Both the position numbers and the translations under genes were made by a program. From Deltaproteobacteria bacterium (GTDB taxonomy: Bacteria; JAMCPX01), in NCBI GenBank assembly GCA_023382265.1, contig JAMCPX010000050.1:1-50790 (forward strand): a stretch of DNA of 50,790 nucleotides. The letters run 5' to 3'. The notes under the pieces were generated by a model, which saw only the letters and a list, made by a program, of their open reading frames with translations, made no database searches and was not told where the DNA came from. Positions 33,948 through 43,823 of the stretch are shown here, one piece after another (the first letter of the stretch is position 1; every line of letters starts with the position of its first letter).

Positions 33948-35813
33948 ATGAAGTATAAAACGGTATTAGAAATGTTCTGGGATAAAGTAGCTGAAAAACA
34001 GAACAAGGTGGCAATCAAATACAAAAAAAATGGTATATGGCAGGATATATTATGGAAAGATTTTGGCGAACAGGTAAACTGGCTTGCAAAAGGGTTTATT
34101 GAACTCGGCATAAATAAAGGGGATAAGATATGCATACTATCGGGAAACAGGCTTGAATGGTATTTTGTAGACCTTGCCTTATTGAGTATAGGTGCCATAG
34201 ACGTTCCTGTATACCCAACAAGCACCCCATGGCAGATAGAGTATCTGATCAATGATGCTCAGGCAAAGGCTGTTGTTGTATCTACGGCAATCCAGTACAG
34301 TAAGATTATCCAGATAAAGAATAAACTCAAAACCCTGGAAGGTATTATTGTTATGGATCCGGATCAAACCTTTAAAGAGAATAATGCCATATTTGACAGG
34401 GGCGGATTACAGTCTAAGTACAAGAGGGCAGAGGATGGTATATTATCACTTGCCACGCTTATCAACAAGGGCAGGACGTCCGTTCTTGATAACGAGCTAA
34501 AGAAAAGAACAGCATCCGTTATGCCGGATGATCTCATGACGATTATTTATACCTCCGGCACAACAGGTGAGCCTAAAGGCGTTATGCTTACGCATAACAA
34601 TTTAATATCCGATATAGAGGGGCTTGAAGACAGGGTTACAAAATACATGAGAGAGGGAGAGCTGTCGCTGTGCTTCCTGCCGCTTAGCCATTCTTTTGCA
34701 AGGACAGCAGATTATTATGCAATGATGTATTTTGATGTAACAATGACTATAGTAGAGAGCATGGAGCAGCTTATCCAGAATATGCAGGAGATCAAGCCCA
34801 GCGTTATGGTCTCAGTTCCTGTGGTATATGAAAAGACTTATGCGAATATTGTGGGTGAGGTAGAACGTGGGAGTACAATACATAAGAAGATTTTTCATTG
34901 GGCAGTTGACATAGCAAACAGATTTATAGATTATAAATTTAAAGGAGATAGCATACCATTACCACTCAGGCTCAAGTATGCAGTGTGTGACAGTCTTGTC
35001 TACAGTAAGATGCGCGAAAAACTGGGCGGAAGGATAAAATACTTTGTATCCGGGGGTGCACCACTTTCACCTGAGATTGGCAGGTTCTTCTATGGTATAG
35101 GTATAAATATAGTGGAGGGATATGGACTTACAGAGGCATCACCGATCCTGGCATTGAATGAGCCTGATTCTATAAAGTATGGAACAGTCGGCAAGCCGTT
35201 GAAGAACAGCACTATAAAAACAGCACCTGACGGAGAGATTCTCGTAAAGGGACCAATGATAATGAAGGGTTACTATAACAAGCCGGATATGACCGCAGAG
35301 GTCATAGACAAAGAAGGATGGTTACATACGGGAGACATGGGCTTTGTGGACGATGAAGGATACCTGCACATAACCGACAGGAAAAAAGACCTTATTGTAA
35401 CAGACGGAGGCAAGAATATCGCACCGCAACCTATAGAAAATATGCTTAAAATAAGCAGGTATATAAAGGAAGCCGTCATGATAGGTGATAAGAGACCCTA
35501 CTGCACCGGATTGGTATTGCCGGATTTTGAGGCATTATATGAGTATGCAAAGGACAATCATATAGCGTACAAGAGTAAAGACGATCTCATTGAGAAGCGG
35601 GAGATCCAGCAGCTTTACAAACAGATAATTGATGGGGTTAACAATCACCTCGCGCGGTATGAAACGATAAAAAAGTTTAAGCTTCTGGCGGAAGAGTTCT
35701 CGGAGGCTACAGGTGAAATGACTCCTACGTTGAAGATCAAAAGAAGGATAGCAATGGAAAAGTATAAATCCGTAATTGAGGAAATGTACCGGGATACATC
35801 AATAAATTTGTAA
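33948..35813 (+). CDS. Long-chain fatty acid--CoA ligase
   Basis: A 621-residue ANL enzyme that should convert a fatty acid, ATP and CoA to acyl-CoA. Motifs are the P-loop IIYTSGTTGEPKGVMLTHNN near residue 199, VEGYGLTEASPILALNEPDS, WLHTGDMGFVDDEGYLHITD and the hinge DRKKDLIVTDGGKNIAPQPI. The length and motif details fit the FadD15/ACSL-like branch (AMP-dependent synthetases with a long insertion). The ATG has an AAGAAGGG site. It stands alone, with a good terminator directly after the stop, and a relic-rich stretch upstream. Confidence 0.92.
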   Translation: MKYKTVLEMFWDKVAEKQNKVAIKYKKNGIWQDILWKDFGEQVNWLAKGFIELGINKGDKICILSGNRLEWYFVDLALLSIGAIDVPVYPTSTPWQIEYLINDAQAKAVVVSTAIQYSKIIQIKNKLKTLEGIIVMDPDQTFKENNAIFDRGGLQSKYKRAEDGILSLATLINKGRTSVLDNELKKRTASVMPDDLMTIIYTSGTTGEPKGVMLTHNNLISDIEGLEDRVTKYMREGELSLCFLPLSHSFARTADYYAMMYFDVTMTIVESMEQLIQNMQEIKPSVMVSVPVVYEKTYANIVGEVERGSTIHKKIFHWAVDIANRFIDYKFKGDSIPLPLRLKYAVCDSLVYSKMREKLGGRIKYFVSGGAPLSPEIGRFFYGIGINIVEGYGLTEASPILALNEPDSIKYGTVGKPLKNSTIKTAPDGEILVKGPMIMKGYYNKPDMTAEVIDKEGWLHTGDMGFVDDEGYLHITDRKKDLIVTDGGKNIAPQPIENMLKISRYIKEAVMIGDKRPYCTGLVLPDFEALYEYAKDNHIAYKSKDDLIEKREIQQLYKQIIDGVNNHLARYETIKKFKLLAEEFSEATGEMTPTLKIKRRIAMEKYKSVIEEMYRDTSINL

Positions 35814-35840
35814 AAACCTGGAATCAGGTTTTTCTATTTT
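35812..35840 (+). terminator. Rho-independent terminator after the acyl-CoA ligase gene
   Basis: AAAAACCTG-GAAT-CAGGTTTTT forms a perfect 9-bp stem with a 4-base loop and is followed by TCTATTTT. It begins within the stop codon of the ligase gene. Confidence 0.8.
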
Positions 35841-35922
35841 ATCTTTGCGGTTAATAAGGGTTATGGAATCTGTAAGGCTGCGGGCGAGCAAGATATAAAA
35901 GCTGATCTATCCGATGCAATAT

Positions 35923-36498
35923 ATGAATAAGATTATTTTCCTTGATAGAGACGGAACTATCAATATAGAAAAAGGATACATAACAAAAGTACATCAACTC
36001 AAGCTATATGATCATGCAATAAGAGCTATACAACTTCTAAGGAAAATGGGCTACAGGATCGTTATTGTGACAAACCAGGCAGGCGTTGCGAAGGGCCTGT
36101 TAACAGAAGATACCTTGGAGCAGATTAATAAAACCTTACTTCGGATGCTTGACTCGGGGAATACGTCTGTCGACAAATTGTATTACTGTCCTCATCATAT
36201 AGAAGCCACCATACCCGAATACAAAAAGGACTGTAACTGCAGAAAACCAAAAACCGGGATGATCGAACGTGCGCAAAAAGAACTCGGGATTGATCCGGCA
36301 GGTGCCTACATGATTGGAGACAAGGCATCAGACATAGAGCTCGCGAAAAACTTTGGAGGTAAAGGCATACTTGTTTTAACAGGTTTCGGGAAGGAGGAGT
36401 TAAAAAAGGTTGAGGATAAAGCCCTTCAGCCCGTTTATGTTGCAACAGATATTCTTGATGCCGTTGAATGGATAAAAGCGGAAACGCAGCATTCATAA
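35923..36498 (+). CDS. gmhB: D-glycero-D-manno-heptose 1,7-bisphosphate 7-phosphatase
   Basis: A 191-residue HAD-IIIA phosphatase. It begins MNKIIFLDRDGTINIEKGYI with the nucleophile and acid-base aspartates Asp8 and Asp10. Motif II is IVTNQAGVAKG. The zinc-binding loop characteristic of GmhB is CPHHIE followed by CNCRKPKTGM, and motif III is MIGDKASDIELA. It acts in the pathway to ADP-heptose for the lipopolysaccharide core, which supports a Gram-negative host. I chose the second ATG (35923); one at 35914 is possible, and neither has a strong ribosome binding site. The end of the gene overlaps a degraded AEC transporter gene. Confidence 0.9.
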   Translation: MNKIIFLDRDGTINIEKGYITKVHQLKLYDHAIRAIQLLRKMGYRIVIVTNQAGVAKGLLTEDTLEQINKTLLRMLDSGNTSVDKLYYCPHHIEATIPEYKKDCNCRKPKTGMIERAQKELGIDPAGAYMIGDKASDIELAKNFGGKGILVLTGFGKEELKKVEDKALQPVYVATDILDAVEWIKAETQHS

Positions 36499-37050
36499 AT
36501 GAAACAATTTTAGAAGCTTTTTTTCTTATTATTATAGGTATGATCTCAAGGCTGGTTGGTTTTGTTGGGGATGGAGACAGCCGCATATTTTCAAAACTTG
36601 TATTCAACATAACCCTTCATTAAAAGGTATGGTAAAAATGTTCTTACGCCCCCTTTAACTGCGCTATTTATAGGACTTGTTTTCCCATCATCTATCCGTT
36701 TGCCGGGATTCATCATGGACGCATTTAATATGATTGCTAATATAACAACACCTTTTATGATGCTTGTTGTAGGGATGAATCTGACAAAGCCCGTAAGATT
36801 GCATACCCTTCCATTTCTAAGCTGTGCAAGCATTATAAAACTTGCAGTTATGCCCGGTGTGATGTACCTGCTCGCAATTATTATGAGCATACCGAATTTC
36901 CCTATGAAGATAATGGTCTTGCAATCTGCAATGCCGGCAATGATGACCAGTGTTTTTTTTGCACACGTATACGATCTTGATGAATCCCTTGAGGCGCAGA
37001 TTGTTTTCGGCAGCACATTTATAAGTTTTTTCAGCCTTCAGTTTGTATGA
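36468..37050 (+). pseudogene. Broken AEC-family (auxin efflux carrier-like) transporter
   Basis: The first piece starts at the ATG at 36468 inside gmhB and reads MDKSGNAAFINETILEAFFL, then IIIGMISRLVGF, and stops at 36621-36623. The second piece, in another frame from about 36624, reads NVLTPPLTALFIGLVFPSSI and then MLVVGMNLTKPV, ending in SFISFFSLQFV-like sequence at 37050. These are the N-terminal helix and the C-terminal half of AEC permeases (about 310 residues). Roughly 120 central residues are missing and the frame is shifted, so the gene has an internal deletion. The sequence is still well preserved, so the loss appears recent. A 116-residue C-terminal frame from 36700 is the longest intact part. 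Confidence 0.65.
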
Positions 37051-37109
37051 AAAATGCTTGCATGATATTTTGTTTGATGTTTTGCTTGAAGCCTATTAAA
37101 TCATAAGCA

Positions 37110-38213
37110 ATGTCAATGAGTCCTAAAATTAAAGATGATATAATTTACTGGCTTGCCTTAAAACAGGTGCAGGGCATAGGAAATGTAATATATAAAAAGC
37201 TTATCAATGCGTTTAATACACCTGACAGGATATTCAAGGCACCCATAGAGGAATTAAGAAAGGCAGAGGGCATACCGGAATCCCTGCTTGAACGTATCAA
37301 GGCTTTTAACAGCTTCGAGGAACATGAGAAGGAACTGCAGGCAATTAAACATCTGGATGTGTCAATAATAACTTTTAACGACGAAAGCTATCCTCCATTA
37401 TTAAAACAGATAAATGACCCTCCGCCGTACCTTTATGTAAAAGGGGATCTTTCAATAAAAAATAATAAGGTTGTCGCTGTTGTAGGTACAAGATACCCTT
37501 CACCTTATGGACAGACAGCTACAAAAGAGCTTGCACAGAGGCTTGTGGAGGAGGGATATACAATTGTAAGCGGTATGGCAAGGGGTATAGATTCAATGGC
37601 ACATAAATCGGCAATCGACAATAAGGGCAGGACCGTTGCCGTGTTTGGATGCGGTATAAATGTTGTATATCCGGAGAGTAACAAGGAGCTTTCAAAAAAG
37701 ATTATCGATCATGGTGCTTTGATAACAGAGTATTCTATCAATACACCTCCTTTGCAGATGAATTTCCCTGAGAGAAACAGAATCATCAGCGGCATGGCTA
37801 CTGCTCTGATCGTTGTCGAGGCATCTCTTAACAGCGGGACCATGATTACGGTTTCACACGCACTCGATCAGGGCAGGGAGGTTTTTGCAGCGCCTGGTCA
37901 GATATATTCTATGATGAGTCAGGGGACAAATAGACTAATAAAACACGGCGCAACAATGATTGATTCTATCGATACACTCATTGAAGAACTCAACAATTTA
38001 ACATCTTTTGAGGACGAAGATAAAAGACCTCAACAAGTACCGGATGCTTATGTAGATATTTTAAAATACATTTCGAATGAACCCGTTGCCCTTGATACGG
38101 TAATCTCACAATCAAACATTGAAACTTCAAAAGTAATGAGTATCCTTACAGAGATGGAACTCAATGGTTTTGTGAAACAGCTGCCGGGTAAAAGATACAT
38201 AAAAATGGAGTGA
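37110..38213 (+). CDS. dprA: DNA-processing protein DprA
   Basis: A 367-residue DprA/Smf protein that loads RecA onto incoming single-stranded DNA. It has an N-terminal SAM/HhH-like part (residues 1-70), the Rossmann-type core with VVGTRYPSPYGQ, VSGMARGIDSMAHKSA, FGCGINVVYPESN and NFPERNRIISGM, and a C-terminal winged-helix domain (VLDTV-like). It starts a tight operon with topA; only 2 bases separate the stop from the topA start. Competence genes such as comEC are not in the window, and DprA is also found in species without known competence. Confidence 0.95.
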   Translation: MSMSPKIKDDIIYWLALKQVQGIGNVIYKKLINAFNTPDRIFKAPIEELRKAEGIPESLLERIKAFNSFEEHEKELQAIKHLDVSIITFNDESYPPLLKQINDPPPYLYVKGDLSIKNNKVVAVVGTRYPSPYGQTATKELAQRLVEEGYTIVSGMARGIDSMAHKSAIDNKGRTVAVFGCGINVVYPESNKELSKKIIDHGALITEYSINTPPLQMNFPERNRIISGMATALIVVEASLNSGTMITVSHALDQGREVFAAPGQIYSMMSQGTNRLIKHGATMIDSIDTLIEELNNLTSFEDEDKRPQQVPDAYVDILKYISNEPVALDTVISQSNIETSKVMSILTEMELNGFVKQLPGKRYIKME

Positions 38214-38215
38214 AC

Positions 38216-40438
38216 ATGGCAAAAGAAAAATACCTGATTATTGTGGAATCACCTGCAAAGACAAAGACGCTCAAGAAATTTCTTGGAAATGAGTATGAGG
38301 TTGTTGCGTCAATGGGGCATATAAAAGATCTGCCTAAAACAAAACTTGGCGTTAATACAAAAACATTTAAAGCAGAGCATGTTATACTTAAAAACAAAGT
38401 AAAGGTCCTATCAGCCATAAAAAAGGCAGCACAATCAGCTTCCATTATCTATCTTGCACCGGATCCGGATAGAGAAGGGGAGGCCATTGCATGGCATATA
38501 GCCGATGAACTGCATGGTTTTAAAGGACAGATTCACCGGGTTATGTTCAATGAGATCACACGTCAGGCAGTTATCGGTGCAATCAAGAATTACGGTATAC
38601 TGAACAAAAACATGTATGAATCATATCTTGCAAGGCGCATCCTGGATCGCCTTGTAGGGTATCAGATAAGTCCTATACTCTGGGAAAAGATCAGAAGAGG
38701 TTTAAGCGCCGGCAGGGTTCAGTCCGTAACAGTGAAGCTTATATGTGACAGGGAAAAAGAGCGGCAGGCATTTGTATCTCAGGAATACTGGACAATTGCT
38801 GCGGTTTTTATAACTAAGACCGGGGATAGCTTTGAGGCCAGGCTTTTTAAAGTAAACAATGAAAATATAAATATACCCGGTAAGGAGCAGGCCGACAGCC
38901 TCGTGAAAGAACTTACATCACAAAGATTTGCTGTTATCGATGTAGATGTTAAAGAAAGAAAATCGTATCCATTGCCGCCTTTTATAACAAGCACGATGCA
39001 GCAGGAGGCAATAAAAAGGCTGAGGTTTACAGCGGATAGGACAATGAGGATTGCTCAAAAACTTTACGAAGGTATAGACCTTGGTCAGGATGGTGCTACA
39101 GCATTGATAACATACATGAGGACCGATTCCGTAAGGATTGCAGATGAGGCGCTGGCAGCTGTGAGGGGACACATAGCGGCAGCTTATGGCAGTGAGTATC
39201 TGCCGCCAGGGGCATTGATTTACAAAAACAAAAAAACCGCTCAGGACGCGCACGAAGCAATAAGACCGGCGCACTTTGATTTGCCTCCCGAGAAGATAAA
39301 AAAATATCTATCATCTCAAGAATATGATCTGTATAGACTTATATGGAACAGGTTTGTTGCGAGCCAGATGCAGCCGGCGGTATTTAAACAACTCTCCGTT
39401 TTGATAAATGCAGGTAGATTTTTATTAAAAGCGACGGGAGCAACACTCATATTTGACGGGCATCTTAAGGTTTACAATGAAGAGAGGGAAGACAGCCTTT
39501 TGCCTGAGATAAAAAAGAATGATGAACTAAAACTCAAACATATAAAACCGGAACAGCATTTTACAGAACCGCCCCCAAGATACACTGAGGCATCTCTTGT
39601 GAAAGAACTTGAAGAAAAAGGCATTGGCAGGCCATCAACCTATGCAACCATTTTAAGTACAATACAAAAGCGGGAATACGTTGTAAAAGAAGACGCAAAA
39701 TTTCTGCCGACGGAGCTTGGTACGCTTGTTACAGACATGCTTGAGAAAAACTTTCCGCAGATCATGGATATCGGATTTACAGCCAATATGGAAGAAGAAT
39801 TAGATAAAATAGAAGAGGGTACCGAAACATATATAAATCTTTTAAAAACATTTTATGACACATTTCAGAAAACGCTCTCCAATGCGGATAAAAAGATGAA
39901 AAACATGAAAAAGATTGAAGAAAAAACAGACATTTTGTGTGAAAAATGCGGTGCACAGATGGTTATAAAATGGGGAAGGAACGGTATGTTTCTTGCGTGT
40001 TCAAATTATCCGGAATGCAAAAACACAAAAAATTTCAAAAAGGATCAGAACGGGAAAATAATCATTGTCGAGGAAGAGAAGTCCTCGGAAAAATGTGAGC
40101 TGTGCGGTTCTCCAATGTTTATAAAGCGTACAAAAACGGGTGTAAGGTTCATTGCATGCTCAAACTACCCGCAGTGTAAAAACACAAAGCCATTCACTAT
40201 AGGCGTTAAGTGCCCTGCATGCGGGGCTGAGGTTGTGGAACGTTCTACAAAAAGCGGCAGGATATTCTATGGGTGCAGCGGCTATCCCAAATGCAATTTT
40301 ATTTCATGGAACAGACCTGTGAATGAGGCGTGTCCAAAGTGCGGTTCAAACTATCTTATCGAAAAGTATAATAAAAAAGAAGGCAGAATCATAGCGTGTC
40401 CCAATAAGAATTGCGATTATACAAAGAAAATTGAATAG
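38216..40438 (+). CDS. topA: DNA topoisomerase I (type IA)
   Basis: A 740-residue enzyme that relaxes negative supercoils by a single-strand break. The Toprim domain has LIIVESPAKTKTLKKFLG with Glu11 and APDPDREGEAIAWH with Asp83, Asp85 and Glu87-89. The nucleophile is Tyr300 in LITYMRTDSVRIA. The C-terminus carries four zinc-ribbon repeats (CEKCGAQM, CELCGSPM, CPACGAEV, CPKCGSNY), all with paired cysteines. I used the ATG at 38216 with GGAG in the end of dprA; an overlapping GTG at 38210 is less likely. It is directly followed by mutS. Confidence 0.97.
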   Translation: MAKEKYLIIVESPAKTKTLKKFLGNEYEVVASMGHIKDLPKTKLGVNTKTFKAEHVILKNKVKVLSAIKKAAQSASIIYLAPDPDREGEAIAWHIADELHGFKGQIHRVMFNEITRQAVIGAIKNYGILNKNMYESYLARRILDRLVGYQISPILWEKIRRGLSAGRVQSVTVKLICDREKERQAFVSQEYWTIAAVFITKTGDSFEARLFKVNNENINIPGKEQADSLVKELTSQRFAVIDVDVKERKSYPLPPFITSTMQQEAIKRLRFTADRTMRIAQKLYEGIDLGQDGATALITYMRTDSVRIADEALAAVRGHIAAAYGSEYLPPGALIYKNKKTAQDAHEAIRPAHFDLPPEKIKKYLSSQEYDLYRLIWNRFVASQMQPAVFKQLSVLINAGRFLLKATGATLIFDGHLKVYNEEREDSLLPEIKKNDELKLKHIKPEQHFTEPPPRYTEASLVKELEEKGIGRPSTYATILSTIQKREYVVKEDAKFLPTELGTLVTDMLEKNFPQIMDIGFTANMEEELDKIEEGTETYINLLKTFYDTFQKTLSNADKKMKNMKKIEEKTDILCEKCGAQMVIKWGRNGMFLACSNYPECKNTKNFKKDQNGKIIIVEEEKSSEKCELCGSPMFIKRTKTGVRFIACSNYPQCKNTKPFTIGVKCPACGAEVVERSTKSGRIFYGCSGYPKCNFISWNRPVNEACPKCGSNYLIEKYNKKEGRIIACPNKNCDYTKKIE

Positions 40439-43045
40439 ATGAAAAAAAGTATCACACCTTTAATTCAACAGTACCTTGAAATAAAGGAAAAATACAGAGA
40501 TGCGATCCTGTTTTACAGGCTAGGGGATTTTTATGAAATGTTTTTTGAGGATGCAATTAAGGCGGCTCCTTTACTCGATCTCACACTTACAGCAAGAGAC
40601 AAAGATGCGGCGGAGCAGGTCCCTATGTGCGGTCTGCCTTATCATGCAGCAGCGCCTTATATAAAAAGGCTTATTGATAACGGATTGAAGGTTGCGATAT
40701 GCGAGCAGATGGAAGATCCGTCCTTCGCAAAGGGCATTGTAAAAAGAGAGGTAATAAGGGTTGTAACGCCGGGTCTGATCTACGATCCAGACATGCTTGC
40801 AGCGAATCAAACAAACTACATCTCTGCTATCCTGAAGAGACAGGAACTTTATGCAGTAGCGTTTTTTGAGTTTACAACCGCCGAGCTTCTTCTGTTGGAA
40901 ACAAAGGATGTGGAGCAGGTTTTATCCGAGATAAGAAAGCTTATGCCAAAAGAGATGTTGTATGAAGACGGCTTTTTGCCGCTTCACATATTAGAGCAGT
41001 TTGGAAATGAGATCCCTTTTATTATTACCCCATTATCAAGAGAGAATTTTGTATGGGATACTGTAAAAGACAGATTGTTAAATATTTGGGGTACGCAGAT
41101 CTCTATTGCGGGTGCGGGAGAACATGATCTTGTATTATCTTTACTGGCAGCTTTGTTCCGATATCTTGAGGATACAAAAACGCCCATAAGTAATGTTTCA
41201 ATGAGGGTACTGGTGTCCTCGCAGTACCTCTATCTGGACAGCACCACGATAAGAAACTTAGAGCTTTTCAACTCAATCATAGAAGGTTCCGAGAAGGTAA
41301 GCCTTATAGGCGTGCTTGATAAGACCATTACCCCGATGGGCGCAAGGATGTTAAGAAACTATTTAAGGTTTCCCTCTATTTCAATTCTCGAGATCAGAGA
41401 GAGACAGTCGGTCGTGCAGCACTTTTTTGAAGAGCCTGTTTTAAGGAATGATGTAAGGCAAAACCTGAAAGAGGTTGGAGACATAGAGAGGGTTGTCATA
41501 AAGGCTCTTAACATGACTATTACACCTCAGGCACTCGAAAGATTTGTGAATTCTATAGACGCTGTTAAAAACATCAAATCGCTTATCAAGAAAGATATAT
41601 CTCTGCTGATAAGATTATATGAAAGTATAGACACAATTGAGGATATAAAGGCTGCCATAAAAGACACTGTTCAAATTTCAGAAGACCAATCAATTCATGG
41701 CTGGTTTGTAAAGCCCGGCATTAACCGCGAACTTGATGAGCTAAAGGCTCTTGTAAAAGACGCAAAAGGCTGGATAAGGCATTTTGAGAAACAGGAAAGA
41801 GAACGTACCGGGATAGGTTCATTAAAAATCGGTTATAGCAGTGTGTTTGGTTATTACATTGAAGTTACAAAGGCAAATTTAAAACTTGTTCCCGATGATT
41901 ATATAAGAAAACAAACCATAGCAAGCGGGGAAAGATTTATTACTCCACAATTAAAAGATATGGAGGTTAAGCTTTTAAGTGCAGAAGCCGATATAAAAAA
42001 CATGGAGAATGAGTATTTAAAGTCCATGGTTTCAGGTATCGCAGCAGCTTCATCCCGTATACTGAAAACGGCATCAGCAATAGCAAGTGTCGACGTACTT
42101 TCAACTTTTGCGGAGATCGCAGTCAGAAATAATTATGTAAAACCCATAACAGAGGAAGAGGACTCAATAGATATAAAATCTGGCAGACACCCTGTTATAG
42201 AACAGTATATCAAAGACAATGCATTTATACCAAACGACATAATGCTCAATTCAACAAACAGGCAAATCATCATACTTACAGGTCCAAACATGTCGGGGAA
42301 ATCCACGGTCATACGGATGACGGCACTGATCGTATTGATGGCCCAGGTTGGTTCTTTTGTTCCCGCATCATACGCGAGAATAGGAATCGTAGATAGGATC
42401 TTTGCAAGGGTTGGGGCATCCGATCATCTTGCAAAGGGCCAGAGTACGTATATGGTAGAAATGGCGGAAACGGCAAACATACTCAGTAACGCAACGAAAA
42501 AAAGTCTGATCATTCTTGATGAAATCGGCAGAGGGACAAGCACCTATGACGGTATAAGTATTGCGTGGGCAGTGCTTGATTATATAGCAAACGATCTCGG
42601 GGCAAAGACCCTGTTTGCAACACACTATCATGAACTTATAGAGTTTGGTCAAACCCATCCGGCGGCTGTGAACCAATCGATCCCGGTGAAACAATGGCAG
42701 GGTAAACTGATCTTTTTAAGAAAGGTTGTGGATGGAGGCTCGAATGAGAGCTTTGGCATTGAAGTTGCAAGGATGGCGGGGCTGCCCCTAAAGGTAATTA
42801 CGCTCGGACGGATGATCTTAAAAAAGCTTCAGGATGGAGAGATAGATAGCCTTGGCAGACCGAGACTGGCACAAACCGATGAAACGATCCCTTTACAGCT
42901 TGGATTATTTAAATCAGGAAACTCAGAGCTCTATGATATGCTTGGAAGCATAGATGTGGATAAGATAACGCCGTTAGAGGCATTGCAATACATTGTTAAG
43001 ATGAAAGAAATTATTGAAAAACAAAAATCCGGAGATAAGGTTTGA
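40439..43045 (+). CDS. mutS: DNA mismatch repair protein MutS
   Basis: An 868-residue MutS. The mismatch-binding domain has the Phe-x-Glu motif in LGDFYEMFFEDA near residue 35. The ATPase has Walker A TGPNMSGKSTVIRMT near residue 617 and Walker B IILDEIGRGTSTYDGISIAW, then FATHYHEL. A short C-terminal region ends PLEALQYIVKMKEI, as in MutS1 proteins. MutL is not in the window. The ATG directly follows the topA stop (TAGATG), so translation is probably coupled; no separate ribosome binding site is obvious. Confidence 0.97.
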   Translation: MKKSITPLIQQYLEIKEKYRDAILFYRLGDFYEMFFEDAIKAAPLLDLTLTARDKDAAEQVPMCGLPYHAAAPYIKRLIDNGLKVAICEQMEDPSFAKGIVKREVIRVVTPGLIYDPDMLAANQTNYISAILKRQELYAVAFFEFTTAELLLLETKDVEQVLSEIRKLMPKEMLYEDGFLPLHILEQFGNEIPFIITPLSRENFVWDTVKDRLLNIWGTQISIAGAGEHDLVLSLLAALFRYLEDTKTPISNVSMRVLVSSQYLYLDSTTIRNLELFNSIIEGSEKVSLIGVLDKTITPMGARMLRNYLRFPSISILEIRERQSVVQHFFEEPVLRNDVRQNLKEVGDIERVVIKALNMTITPQALERFVNSIDAVKNIKSLIKKDISLLIRLYESIDTIEDIKAAIKDTVQISEDQSIHGWFVKPGINRELDELKALVKDAKGWIRHFEKQERERTGIGSLKIGYSSVFGYYIEVTKANLKLVPDDYIRKQTIASGERFITPQLKDMEVKLLSAEADIKNMENEYLKSMVSGIAAASSRILKTASAIASVDVLSTFAEIAVRNNYVKPITEEEDSIDIKSGRHPVIEQYIKDNAFIPNDIMLNSTNRQIIILTGPNMSGKSTVIRMTALIVLMAQVGSFVPASYARIGIVDRIFARVGASDHLAKGQSTYMVEMAETANILSNATKKSLIILDEIGRGTSTYDGISIAWAVLDYIANDLGAKTLFATHYHELIEFGQTHPAAVNQSIPVKQWQGKLIFLRKVVDGGSNESFGIEVARMAGLPLKVITLGRMILKKLQDGEIDSLGRPRLAQTDETIPLQLGLFKSGNSELYDMLGSIDVDKITPLEALQYIVKMKEIIEKQKSGDKV

Positions 43046-43692
43046 AACGGTGTAAAACACCCTATATCGTTTATGTGGTATCAATGGCAGTCATTGCTGT
43101 TGCTCGTTATACGCATGCATTAGACCAGTACCTGGGGACAATAGCTGCCGTATTGTTCCTCTACATACCAGTAATGATACTCTTCATAAAAAAGAAGTCA
43201 CCGGAGTTATACGGGCTTGGCAAAAAAGGTATGCTCAGCGGCATGATTAAGGCAATAGCAATGGTTATAATCATATTTCCTCTGTACAGTACAGGTTTTT
43301 ATTTTTATATGAAATGGTTTTATCATTTAGCCATGACATTATCTTTTATACATACATTATCCATACTCAGGTTTGCATTCTATGACCTATTAATGGTTGC
43401 AATACCGGAAGAGGTTTTTTACAGAGGCTATTTACAATCAGAATTAAAGCGGTGCGACAGGAAAAAATTCCATTTTGCCGGTATAGAAATTGGCGTGTCC
43501 TTTGTTATTGTAAATATACTTTTTGCATTAGGACATCTTATTGTGATTCAAGATATAGCAAGACTTGCTGTATTTTTTCCAGGACTGGTATTTAGCTGGT
43601 TGAAAGAAAAGGATTATAATATATCCGGCTCAGTAACATTCCATTGGCTCAGCAATGTCCTGTCATTCCTGCTGTTTAGTATGCTTAGATAG
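43042..43692 (+). CDS. CPBP-family intramembrane metalloprotease
   Basis: A 216-residue protein with about six hydrophobic segments. The CPBP (CAAX protease/Abi) motifs are present: AIPEEVFYRGYLQSEL near residue 123 (E-E-x-x-x-R), the F-x-x-x-H motif in ILFALGHLI, and HWLSNVL near the end. These residues bind zinc and catalyse cleavage within the membrane. The start is a TTG that overlaps the mutS stop and has GGAG 8-9 bases upstream, so the start is well supported. It ends the dprA-topA-mutS run. The substrate is unknown; MrtX-like proteases process exported proteins in some Gram-negative bacteria. Confidence 0.85.
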   Translation: MKRCKTPYIVYVVSMAVIAVARYTHALDQYLGTIAAVLFLYIPVMILFIKKKSPELYGLGKKGMLSGMIKAIAMVIIIFPLYSTGFYFYMKWFYHLAMTLSFIHTLSILRFAFYDLLMVAIPEEVFYRGYLQSELKRCDRKKFHFAGIEIGVSFVIVNILFALGHLIVIQDIARLAVFFPGLVFSWLKEKDYNISGSVTFHWLSNVLSFLLFSMLR

Positions 43693-43727
43693 CCGATGTG
43701 GTATGTGCATCGCATGTGTAATCATTG

Positions 43728-43740
43728 GTATTAAAGACGG
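43728..43740 (+). repeat. 13-base direct repeat, left copy
   Basis: GTATTAAAGACGG occurs here and again at 44976-44988. The two copies flank the glycosyltransferase gene, about 84 bases after its end and 25 bases before its start. This could be the trace of an inserted cassette or a chance match. Confidence 0.35.
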
Positions 43741-43823
43741 ACATCCCTATGCCGGATTTGCCAATGATTTGTGTAAACGCTTGATAGAGAATAATTCCTG
43801 ACAGTCTCAAGCGCTTCCTGTCT

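Noticed and set aside
43703-43801. Plus-strand frame of 32 residues reading MCIACVIIGIKDGHPYAGFA and onward
   Set aside because: It looks somewhat protein-like but has no ribosome binding site, is unrecognised and overlaps the direct repeat; most likely chance or a relic.
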